From: Trifolium pratense
Taxonomy: Eukaryota; Streptophyta; Magnoliopsida; Fabales; Fabaceae
Direction of reading: 5' to 3'
Length of the DNA stretch: 64,000 nt
Assembly (NCBI RefSeq): GCF_020283565.1
Contig: NC_060059.1
Coordinates: 13,399,501 to 13,463,500 of the forward strand
Shown here: in pieces, positions 11,406-22,410 of the stretch
Layout: each line of letters starts with the position of its first letter
Position numbering within the stretch: position 1 is the stretch's first letter
Made by a program: the position numbers and the translations under genes
Notes under the pieces: generated by a model
What the model was told of the DNA's origin: nothing
What the model saw: the letters and a program-made list of their open reading frames with translations, nothing else
Database searches by the model: none

Positions 11406-12575
11406 TAACGAAACACACGAAATTGTCGGTAACGGTAACATCTGATTGAGTAAGATCAATTTCTTGAATCTTTGGTCGTCATGTAAAATTCTGATGAAAA
11501 GAGGTGTTACGGATTGGAACACAAATCAAGCAGATGCCGTGGAGAATGATCAAAGAAAAACTCGCAATTTCTCCGAAAAAAGGTACCATTTTTACATTCT
11601 TGATAATTCAAAATCGTTCAATCTTCTGCATTTAGGAAACATGCTATGTCCCAATACTTTGTTCGGCACCGATGTTTTGAAAGATCAATTTCTTGACAAA
11701 CCACTATGAATGTCAGTTAAGAAACGGTACCCATTTTTTTCTTTCTCATTTCTTGTTGTTCAAGAACATTCAATCTTTTGCTTGAGAAAAATGTGATCGG
11801 TGCCCCAAGACCCTTTTTTGGCACTAATATGGGGTCACTAGTTACCTTGTTGGGATACCCATTTTTTCATTCTTGATTATTCAAGAACATTTAATTTCTA
11901 CTCGAAAGAAAGAAAGAAAAAAACCATGGTGGTTTAGGGTTTTTACTGATACTTATTTTTTCATTCTTGTAATGGTATCTCTATGTTATTGATGATCCTG
12001 GAATTAATTGTTATTGCAAATTGGGAATGTTACCTCAGTGACCCTATATAAATTATGAGATGATTAAATTTTTCTTTGATGACCCTTAAATCAAATTGCT
12101 GGCTTTATAAATGATGGTTAACTATTGCATATATAAATTTTGAGATGGTTCGATGTTGCCTTGATTAAGTACAATTGCTATATAAATTCTATGATGGATA
12201 TTTGTTGCCTTGATGACCGATGGTTCTATGTTGCCTTGATGACTCACTCTTTAAGTCCAATTGTTATTGGCTATATATGTTCTATGATGGATATTTTTTG
12301 CCTTGATGATCGATGGTTCTATGATGCCTTGATGACTCACTCTTTAAGTACAATTGATATAGACTATATAATGTTGCCTCGATTAAGTCCAATTGTTTAT
12401 TAGCTATATAAATTCTATGATGGATATTTGTTGCCTCGATGACTGATGGTTCTATGTTGCCTTGATGACTCACTCTTTAAGTTCAATTGATATTGACTAT
12501 ATAATGTTGCCTCAATTAAGTCCAATTGTTATTGTGGCTGTATAAATTCTATAATGGATATTTGTTGCCTTGATG
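11340..12575 (+). pseudogene. Duplicated mosaic locus, copy 1 (5' segment plus repeat array)
   Basis: The leader TTTCAGTTTCCACGCTATCT is followed by a short frame starting MKRGVTDWNTNQADAVENDQ at 11491. That frame runs to a possible splice donor (AAAAG|GTACC near 11582). Intron-like sequence follows, then an array of diverged ~130-bp units from about 12120 (key phrases: TTGCCTTGATGACC, CTATGATGGATATTTG). The segment is repeated at 16850-18170 and partly at 19383-19930. I do not recognise the short peptide. It may be the 5' exon of an unidentified gene or a non-coding RNA gene. The array is cut at its right end by sequence leading into the MULE. Confidence 0.45.
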
Positions 12576-12578
12576 ACG

Positions 12579-12662
12579 AAAATATTGTCGGTGCAATATC
12601 GACCACAAAATATTGTCGGTACAATATCGACCACAAAAATTTGTCGGTGCAATTTCGATCAT
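12579..12662. repeat. 28-bp tandem repeat, three copies
   Basis: A unit containing ATTGTCGGTGCAATATCGAC occurs three times in a row (starting near 12579, 12607 and 12635), with increasing divergence. It sits between the repeat array of copy 1 and the left terminus of the MULE. It contains its own palindromic GTCGGTGCAATATCGAC. Confidence 0.7.
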
Positions 12663-12679
12663 TTTTCACATAATACCTA

Positions 12680-15600
12680 CCTTTCTTCAATCCCCCCATC
12701 AAGTCTCTTATACCCCCTATATTCTGTTTCGCAAAATTTAAATTTCTTTCGACTCGCAGAAACCGAAACATAGGTTTCGATTAATATAAACCGAAATTAC
12801 TGGAACATTTCGGTTGATAAAGATCGAATTATGCAGAAACAAGGCCAGGTTATGCAGAATCACTTGCAGAACCACCTCAAAATCGTCGAGGTCAAAACCT
12901 GTTTTTTCTTTCAATTCATTTCCAAAATTATATCAGGCTAAATACAATTTGTTACAACATTTCATAACCAAAGTTTCATAATCATATTTCATAACAATAA
13001 TACCATAGTTCAATATACAATAATACCACATTTCATAACCAAGGTTCATGTGTAAATTGCGCATACAAAGTTAATATGTTACAAAGCATAATCGGCATGG
13101 TATACATCACAAAATAATGCGCTTAGCTACCCTTTCAAAAAATAGTGCGCTTAGCTACCATTTCAAAAAATAATGCGCTTAGCTAATTCAAAATGAAACT
13201 ACTAAAATCTACTACAATTCCAACGGATCGTCTTTGCTACCCTTTCCAATCGTGACTAAGTCATCGCCTGCTCTTTCAATGGTCAACAGCTCACCAAACT
13301 TTTGCATTCTATCCAAAAACATGGGCTCCCATTCTGCAGCTTCTTCGGAACAAGAGTTTTTCCACTGATGAGCCGTTGGAGGTATCGGACATCCTACTTT
13401 CAATCGCACTAACACAAAGTGGTCAGCGAGCGCGCCGATGCAAATAATCTTGGAATCCAAGTCTGACGTGTCTGATGGAGGTTTGCCACGCAATGGGAAA
13501 CAAGTTCTAGATGCTCCACACCTTTCCATATTTGATAGTTGAACAACAACCCTCTGAAAATGAGTAGCCACAACGTAACCCATATCCGGAAAAGTAAACC
13601 ATTTGTCCTTGGTTGCAATAGCATGTTTACTCCTTCTCGGTGGTGGGAAAAGTGCATCCGTGACATACTTGTAACGCTCAGTATCGAACAACTCCACATA
13701 TGATTCCTTATGCAATCTCAGCTCCCTCTCCATGTTCAGTCTGATCAACTCATAATCTTGTTGATTTCCTTTTTGGTGCAAAGCTACCACACGGTATCCA
13801 CAATAACCGTCACCTTCAACGTCAATAATATCTTCAATAAATGGGTGCATGAACTTCGGCATATGGTTGATAAAAGGAATTTCAGGAGGTGCTGGAGTCA
13901 AAGTACTGATGACGAGTTCTTTAGGCATCTCAGGCACTGTTTGTGAAGTCGACGACTTTGACTTTGTTGGTTGCGACTGAGATGCCTGTGTAGCTGCAAT
14001 ATGATCATCAACATGCTCCCACCGAGACTTATCCCTGCTCGTGGATCTTGTGACACGAACTGATTTTTTCTTTCTAGCACCTTTTGTTTTGGCCTTTTGA
14101 AGCGGAGGTTTCACAGAGGTGGTTTCTGGATATGCAATGAGACGAAGTTGATTCCTAATATCATTCTTCACGCTAACATCGGCTGTTTTTAATCGTTCCT
14201 ACAAAGAAAGAAAAAAAATCAAACTCATTAAAATTAATTGTATACAAAGTGTAACATTATACACATAATGTAAAATTAAAATCATAATAAAAAAGTATAC
14301 GAAATGTAACCATTATATTTATGAAGGTGTAATAACCTGAATTGCTTTCCACTCAGCCAAACAATCATAATCGTCAGCCACGTCGCCCGGTGCCGGCTCA
14401 TCTTCGAAACACAGTTTCTTCCATTGAGGGTGAATCTCATCCAGTCGGATAGGTTTGTTATTTTTTATCTTCTTCGCAATCAAGCATGCACATGGCAACC
14501 CGTATGTCCTTCTCATAACACAGCCACACTTTTTGCTATCCATACCACATTCTTCGACCCTGTTTGCTTCGTCATAAATGTGATCCATAGCCTTTCTTGA
14601 GATTTTATAAAACAAGAATGCGTAAAGAGGATCATCATCGTATCTGTGTTCCGCAACAGACATACTCCGACCGAATTCACCTTGTACTTCGGTGAACTGA
14701 CTTATCAACATCTTATTTATCGCTTCCCATCCTTTCACCAAGTCACCGTTACCGTCCTTCAAGTAACCTTTCAACACACCATGACATGATTCAGCTCTAT
14801 TCGTGGTGTGATTCCCCATGTGCATATGTTGGTCTACCCATGCATTGACAACCCTTTCTTTATCAGTGTCTAGGACAGTCTCTTCAACATAACGCAAAAA
14901 CTTTGGCCATCTCGCACAGAGCTCCCTAAACACCATAACATTGTCAGCATATTCTTTTTCCGTTGGCGACTCTAACACATCATTAAAAGCATCGGTGATT
15001 TGATCCCACACATCAGTCTGCTTCTCATTCTCTCCATTATTGATTTTCACAATTTCCTTCATCTTAGAGCTCACGTTCTTTTTTACATGGAAACGACAAA
15101 CCATTGCAGCCGATGTTGGAAATACCTCGGAAACTGCATTCATCAGAGCCAAATCCCTATCGGTGACAATCACCTTCGGTCTAACATCCTCATTCCTTAA
15201 GAGACTGACACACTGCTCTAGAGCCCAAGTGAAGTTGTCTTCTCTTTCATTGGTAAGCCAAGCAAATCCAACATTGAAAGATCTCCCAGTTGATGTGAAT
15301 CCGACAATCTCAAATAACGGCATTTTGTATTTGTTTGTTTTGTATGTCGAATCCATCAAAAGCACAGTAGGAAAAGAATTGAACAAACTTATAGATTTAG
15401 GATGTGCAAAGAAAATGTCTTGAACGTGTTCGGATCCGTCTGCAACAACCGTCCTATGTTTGAAAAAATACCCGGTCTCGACAAGTCTTTTGGAGAGGTG
15501 TTGCATTTCAGTCATTGATGCCCTCATTTTAAGTTTTAATCGATGACTTAAATTGTAGAGTTGCTTTGCCGTTGTCTTGTTGTTTGGATCCCTATCTTTC

Positions 15601-16844
15601 AATGTGGACATTATATTCTTAGGCGGAACCAAATTCCTAGACATTTCCTCCATACATTGCCTTTCTTCCGGTTTGAGACGACCGACAATGAGATGGCCTT
15701 CAACTGCCTTGTCCAACTCGTGGTTATGTTTGCCATTTACAACGGTCAAATGCCATGTTTTATCGGCATGACAATAACCACGGAGTCGAAATGGACAGCT
15801 GCATTTCCTCGTGCCGGTTTGATCAGATTTTAGCTTCTTATTTGTTGACACGTACCGGCCTCCCCGCTCGCAATCCAACCTGAAATATTGCTTCCTCTTA
15901 TCGCTGCCGTTGTCGGATTTGCCAATTACAATTGCAAACTTTAGCTTTAAGGCAATCTCCCGAGCCCATCTAATCAACTCATCTCGGTCAGGGGTTGCCA
16001 TTTCAGTGTAAAAATGATCTGATATATCAATCTCATATGCAACAGGTCTAGATGGAGGTTTATCAGGCGGAACCTCAACAATTCCCGGGGCACAGATACC
16101 TAGCACAAGCTCTCGTTTGCCCGCCATAACTACATAATATAAGAGGGATAAACACATAATTAGCCACATATAATACTTAATACATATAAAATTGGTAGCA
16201 CATTCTATAATCCATAACAGCTAAGGCAATGCAAGCAAAACAGACAGTCAAGGCAAGTAATTTTACATTGCAAAAATTAAAGTTCCAGTAATTTCGGTTA
16301 GTATCAACCGAATGAATCCTTCGGTTAGGCTTGGCAAGCAAACACGTTTAAACCAACACAAAACCAAAAGTTCCAGTCATTTCGATTCGTATTAACCGAA
16401 GGATTCCTTCGATTTCTATAAATCGAACGATTTTGTGTCAGAAACCTACCAACCTAGCATATATGACAGTTGAAAATAAAAGAAATTAAACGGAAGATTA
16501 CCTTAATATTGTGCTTCAAATCGCCTTCCAACCCTTAGCAAACGTTCCAAACTTGATTTTAAGCAGCGATTTGACTGAAAAACGAATTGGATTTTGGGAT
16601 CTCTTTTGGTAGTGTGGGGATGAAGTATTGAAAGTGATGAAGAATGTGAGAGGTTGCTTTCTATATAAACATACTTCGATTCGTAAAACTCGAAGGACAA
16701 AGCGAGTGGTTTTTAAAAACCGAAGTTTTTATTTTTTCGATTCGTAAAACCCGAATTTGCTAACCAAAAAATTGGTCATTTTCGAAGGGCAAACTGGGAT
16801 TTAAGGGGGGTATAAAAGAAACGTGGGGGGTGGGGAGAGAAAAT
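12680..16844 (-). mobile_element. Mutator-like element with an OTU-domain transposase, about 4.2 kb
   Basis: The transposase gene at 13212-16127 is enclosed by similar inverted ends. The left end has a pyrimidine-rich CTTTCTTCAATCCCCCCATC and the TATACCCCC phrase. The right end, read in reverse, has TTTTCTCTCCCCACCCCCCA and TTATACCCCC. Further inside, both flanks carry many short inverted pieces of the type TTCGGTT...AACCGAA. The boundaries are approximate, and I could not find a convincing 9-bp target duplication. A 260-bp element with nearly the same tips lies at 26363-26618. Confidence 0.7.
13212..16127 (-). CDS. MULE transposase fused to an OTU cysteine protease domain
   Basis: Two exons are predicted: 16127-14337 and 14198-13212, with GT-AG junctions (CAG|GTTATT and TTTGTAG|GAACGA). 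This gives about 925 residues from MAGKRELVLG. A further in-frame ATG lies 14 codons upstream. Order of domains: an N-terminal FAR1/WRKY-GCM1-like zinc-binding region with CSCPFRLRGY, then the MULE transposase core with LLMDSTYKTNKY, VTDRDLALMNAV and NRAESCHG (candidate DDE residues). A SWIM zinc finger follows (CGCVMRRTYGLPCAC), then a basic linker. A C-terminal OTU fold has EGDGYCGYR (Cys nucleophile) and ADHFVLVRL (His). No stop or frameshift is visible, so it may be functional. It should cut and move its own and related elements in the nucleus. OTU fusions are known in plant MULEs. Their purpose is not established. Confidence 0.85.
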
Positions 16845-16849
16845 ATCCT

Positions 16850-18170
16850 TTCAGTTTCCACGCTATCTGTTTGCTTGAATTTGTGTTTCATTCTTCTTTC
16901 TATTTCTAGGGTTATAACCAAACACGCATTGTCGGTAACGGTAACATCTGAGTAAGATCATTGATTGTTGGTTGTCATGTAAAATTCTGGTGAAAAGAGG
17001 TGCGACGGATTGGAACACAAATCAAGCAGATGTTTTGGAGAATGATCAAAGAAAAACTTGCAATTTCTCGGAAAAAAGGTACCATTTTTTACGTTCTTGA
17101 TAATTCAAAATCGTTCAATCTTTGCATTTAGGAAACATGCTATGTCCCAATAATTTGTTCGACACCAATGTTTTGAAAGATGATTTTTTCATAAGATCAA
17201 TTTCTTGACAAACCAACCTTTATGAATGTTGGTTAAGAAACGGTACCCATTCAATCTTCTGCTTGAGAAAAATGTGATCGGTCCCAAGACCCTTTTTTGG
17301 CACTAATATAGGGTCACTGGTTACCTTGTTGGGTTACACATATTTTCCTTCTTGATTATTCAAAAAGAACATTTAATTTCTACTCGAAAGAAGAAAAAAA
17401 AAATGATGGTTTAGGATTTTTACTGATATTTATTTTTTCATTCTTTTAATGGTATCTCTAAGTTATCGATGATCCTGGAATTAGTTGCTCTTGCAAATTG
17501 GGATGGTTAAATGCTACCTCAGTGACCCTAAATAAATTATGAGATGATTAAATTTTTCTTTGATGACCCTTAAATCCAATTGTTGGCTTTATAAAAGATG
17601 GTTAACTATTGCATATATAAATTTTGAGATGGTTCGATGCTGCTTTGTTGACTCTTAAGTCCAATTGATATTGACTATATAAAGTTGTCTCGGTTGAGTC
17701 CAATTGTTATTGTGGCTATATAAATTCTATGATGGATATTTGTTGCCTCGATGACCGATTCGATGTTGCCTTGACGACTCTTTAAGTCCAATTGATATAA
17801 ATTCTATGTTGGATAATTGTTGCCTCGATGACCGATGGATCTATGCTGCCTTGATGACTCACTCTTTAAGTGCAATTGATATTGACTACATAATGTTGCC
17901 TCGATTAAGTCCAAATGTTATTGTGGCTATATAAATTCTATGATGGATATTTGTTGCCTCGATGACCGATGATTCGATGCTGCCTTGATGGCTCTTTAAG
18001 TCCAATTGATATAAATTCTATGTTGGATAATTGTTGCCTCGATGACCGATGGTTCTATGCTGCCTTGATGACTCACTCTTTAAGTCCAATTGATATTGAC
18101 TATATAATGTTGCCTCGATTAAGTCCAATTGTTATTGTGGCTATATAAATTCTATGATGGATATTTGGCT
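16850..18170 (+). pseudogene. Duplicated mosaic locus, copy 2 (5' segment plus array)
   Basis: This stretch repeats copy 1 from its transcribed leader onward, but everything upstream of TTTCAGTTTCC is replaced by the right end of the MULE, so the site II/TATA promoter is missing. The ATG of the short frame has become GTG (16991), and there are several codon differences (for example GCCGTG to GTTTTG). The array of ~130-bp units follows from about 17640. Confidence 0.5.
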
Positions 18171-19389
<1,219 letters not shown>

Positions 19390-20288
19390 ACCCTTAAATC
19401 CAATTGTTGGCTTTATAAATGATGGTTAACTATTGCATATATAAATTTTGAGATGGTTCGATGTTTGACATTGACTATATAATGTTGCCTCGATTGAGTC
19501 CAATTGTTATTGGTTATATATGTTCTATGATGGATATATGTTGCCTCGATGACCGATGGTTCTATGTTTCCTTGATGACTCACTCTTTAAGTCCAATTGA
19601 TATTGACTATATAATGTTGCCTCAATTAAGTCCAATTGTTGTTGGCTATATAAATTCTATGATGGATGTTTGTTGCCTCAATGACCGATGGTTCTGTGTT
19701 GCCTTAATGACTCACTCTTTAAGTCCAATTGGTATTGACTATATAATGTTGCCTCAGTTAAGTTCAATTGTTATTGGCTATATATGTTCTATGATGGATA
19801 TTTGTTGCCTCGATGATCGATGGTTCTATGTTGCCTTGATGACTTTTTAAGTCCAATTGATATTGACTATATAATGTTGTCTCGATTAAGTTCAATTGTT
19901 ATTGGCTATATAAATTCTATGATGGATATTTGGCTGAATTGTTTGCTTGTGCAAGTCTAATGTTGGTGTCACATATGTTTGCTTTTGAAAACAGTTACTG
20001 GCCCACCATGGGTCCAACAAGGACAATTACATGACCATATCATGAACCGTTGAGTAAGTATTGAAAGCTTCAAATAGAATGACCTGAGTCTACATATTGT
20101 AGAAAGTAGAAATTGAGATAAAGGCTTAACAAAACAACTGTTTCCTTGCTTTGTTTTCTGCCTTGTGAGCCTTTTGCATATGTTGGCCTAAATTTGAAGC
20201 TTGAAGCTAGCAGCCACAAATTTGGTAGAATTTGTTTAGTTGATGACCAAAACTGAAAAAGTGGTGTTATTTATGAGCTTAATCAATT
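19390..20288 (+). repeat. Duplicated mosaic locus, copy 3 (array plus downstream segment)
   Basis: Copy 3 starts within the array-side sequence (GACCCTTAAATCCAATTGTTGGC) and carries three to four ~132-bp units at about 19461-19920. The downstream segment is repeated from copy 2. In this copy the units stay open in one frame for 129 codons (19461-19850), because the period is near 132 bases, a multiple of three. The 44-residue repeat contains DIDYIMLP and MMDICCLDDRWFYVALMTHS. No known domain is recognised, and it may be open by chance. Confidence 0.6.
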
Positions 20289-20468
20289 TCCGGCGGAGGA
20301 AGGCTTCTCCGTCGACTATGCACAGAGGCGACGGTGGCTGAGATTCCGAAGAGAAAACCAGGTCTTTACCAAAAGCTAGCGGAGCTAGAAAAGACTCGTG
20401 GACCCATGTCGCAGACGTTGAATCAGTATATAATGGAAGGAAAAGCCGTCGGAAAAGGTGAACTCGAG
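20289..20468 (+). pseudogene. First-exon fragment of a mitochondrial-type PPR gene
   Basis: An open frame from 20289 reads SGGGRLLRRLCTEATVAEIP, then KRKPGLYQKLAELEKTRGPM and SQTLNQYIMEGKAVGKGELE. It ends at GAG|GTAATA, a good splice donor. The LYQKL...TLNQYIMEGK...ELE pattern is the conserved N-terminal region of the At4g02820/At1g02150-type pentatricopeptide repeat proteins, directly before the first repeats. No start codon is present: the left end is a junction with the duplicated segment. No downstream PPR exon follows, so this is a captured or broken exon. Confidence 0.7.
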
Positions 20469-20851
20469 GTAATAGATGGGTTTTTTTAGCTGTTTTGGTT
20501 TTGTTCTTTTATAATTGGTCAAGTTTATATTTTTGTCTGTGATGATTCGAGCGTGATTACATTTTCTCATGTGTAGCTACTAGGTTTGGATATATACTTG
20601 AAGTGTTTTTGCCTACCAGAATTGATGTTTTTATTGCTATAGGTGGGGTATGGTTTGTCTTATTGCTAACGAGTACTTGAATCTTGATCGGAATGTCGGA
20701 TGGAAACTTAATTCAACATGCTTTCTGCATTTAATTTATGCAGATATTTTTTTGAAATAGCTATTATCTTTGCGGTGTTTTTGTTCACAACAGTGGAGTT
20801 CATGCTTACTATCAACTATGCTTATACAAGTGCAGCACTTTCAAATCAGTG
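20469..20851 (+). pseudogene. Broken UBP12-like fragment, copy a
   Basis: Sequence from 20461 to about 20900 is repeated at 21458-22130. The exon-like part 20775-20851 starts VFVHNSGVHA and then loses the Gly-Gly-His-Tyr of the ubiquitin-specific protease His box (it reads YYQLC). The splice acceptor is changed to GCG. Copy b at 22014-22089 keeps the motif. Confidence 0.6.
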
Positions 20852-21457
20852 GTAAGTACTAATTACTAGTTTGAGGAATATTCTGAATGTTTCAGTATTC
20901 TATGTTTATGAATTTTTGCATACCAATTGGATATGGAGGATCCAAAAATTGCCGGAAAAAAGTGAATTTCATCCCTGAAATGAGGGTTGTATCTGAATCC
21001 CTTCAAGAGAGAAGACCTTACTACTGTGTTCTTGATGACAATGTGCAGCCAATTACCTTAAAGTGAAATTGATGGTATTATTTGTAATGTCAGGTGAGTC
21101 AATAATGATGTTATTCTTTTTAATGAAATGGTCACACTTCAGACTGTTATCACTATCGATATAGCTCTTTCCATGGACCATAGTAGAAAATTATATTTTG
21201 TACTTCTTTGCATTAGAATGTTTGATAGTCTTATAAGGGATTTATACTATTGGCTTATAATAATTTTTTAATTAGTTAGCTTGTTCAAGCAGTATTGGGA
21301 ACCGAGAGCCGTGTTATAGTGTAGTTTGCACTCTACAAGAATTTACTAATTTGTGTCTTTCCAATGAACTGTATAATGGAAAATGAAAGTAGATATGTTG
21401 TTACACAACGCAAAATTTAGTTGGATATTCTCATAATTTAACAGCCTAACATTTTTA

Positions 21458-22089
21458 TACTCGAGGTAATATATGGGATTTGCAGCTGTTTTGGTTTTGT
21501 TCTCATGTGTAGCTACTAGGTTTGGATATATACTTGGAAATGTTTTCACCTACCAGAATTGTTGTTTTTATTGTTATAGGTGGGGTATGGTTTGTCTTAT
21601 TGCTAACGAGTACTTGAATCTTGATTGGAATGTCGGATGGAAACTTAATTCAACATGCTTACTGCATTTAATTTATGCAGATATATTTTTGAAATAGCTA
21701 TAATCTTTGGACCTATTAAGACCTATTCTACACATAGTGGCTATGATTATGTACCATTTTGGTTAATCTGCAGTGTGTTGCTTTTCATTTCTAAGTGCAA
21801 TTAGCTGGAGTGGATAAACAAAGTGGGGGAAGAAGTGTTTACTTTACATACATTTAGTTTTCATCTACAATTTCATATGCCAAATTTTGTATTTCTGATT
21901 TTGAACTGTCATGATAAAGAGCTATATTAGCTAATTTAGATATTGATTTTTAGAATCAATGTGTTCATATATTTAGTTCTATCAGGAAGCACCTACTACA
22001 ATTCTATTTGCAGTGTTTTTGTTCACATCAGTGGAGTTCATGCTGGACACTACTATGCTTATACAAGTGCAGCACTTTCAAATAAGTGG
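21458..22089 (+). pseudogene. UBP12-like deubiquitinase exon fragment, copy b
   Basis: An exon at 22014-22089, with acceptor TTTGCAG and donor GTG|GTAAGT, encodes FVHISGVHAGHYYAYTSAAL followed by SNKW. It matches the His box of plant UBP12/UBP13 ubiquitin-specific proteases (VHSGGVHGGHYYAF...LSDQW). The catalytic His is kept, but no Cys box or other exon is present, so it is a fragment. Upstream, 21473-21697 contains a second conserved stretch (WGMVCLIANEYLNLDWNVGW) also found in copy a. I do not recognise that stretch. Confidence 0.65.
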
Positions 22090-22410
22090 TAAGTACTAAT
22101 TATTAGTTTGAGGAATATTCTGAATCATATGATTTCTACCTTATGTGTACATGAGTGACTACTTCATATGATTTTATATGTTTTCATTGTTGGACATGGT
22201 TATTGGCATGAGAAATGCAGAGCAAACAATGCCACTTGATAATTGGCATGAATTCTGTGTGTATTGTGTAAGAACATGTCATGTATCCATGCATATATTG
22301 ACTATCAAATAAACTTAATTTTTTTTTGAACACAAATAAACTTATCTCATTTCATGGCATTAATTTTGAACATGGGCATATTTTGAACGTTCTGCATATA
22401 TTGAACATGG

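Noticed and set aside
12120..12560. Possible cluster of C/D box snoRNAs in the repeat array
   Set aside because: TTGATGA words look like C boxes and recur regularly, but no matching CTGA D box with terminal stems was found at suitable distance.
15040..15423. 127-codon plus frame
   Set aside because: Antisense to the MULE transposase core.
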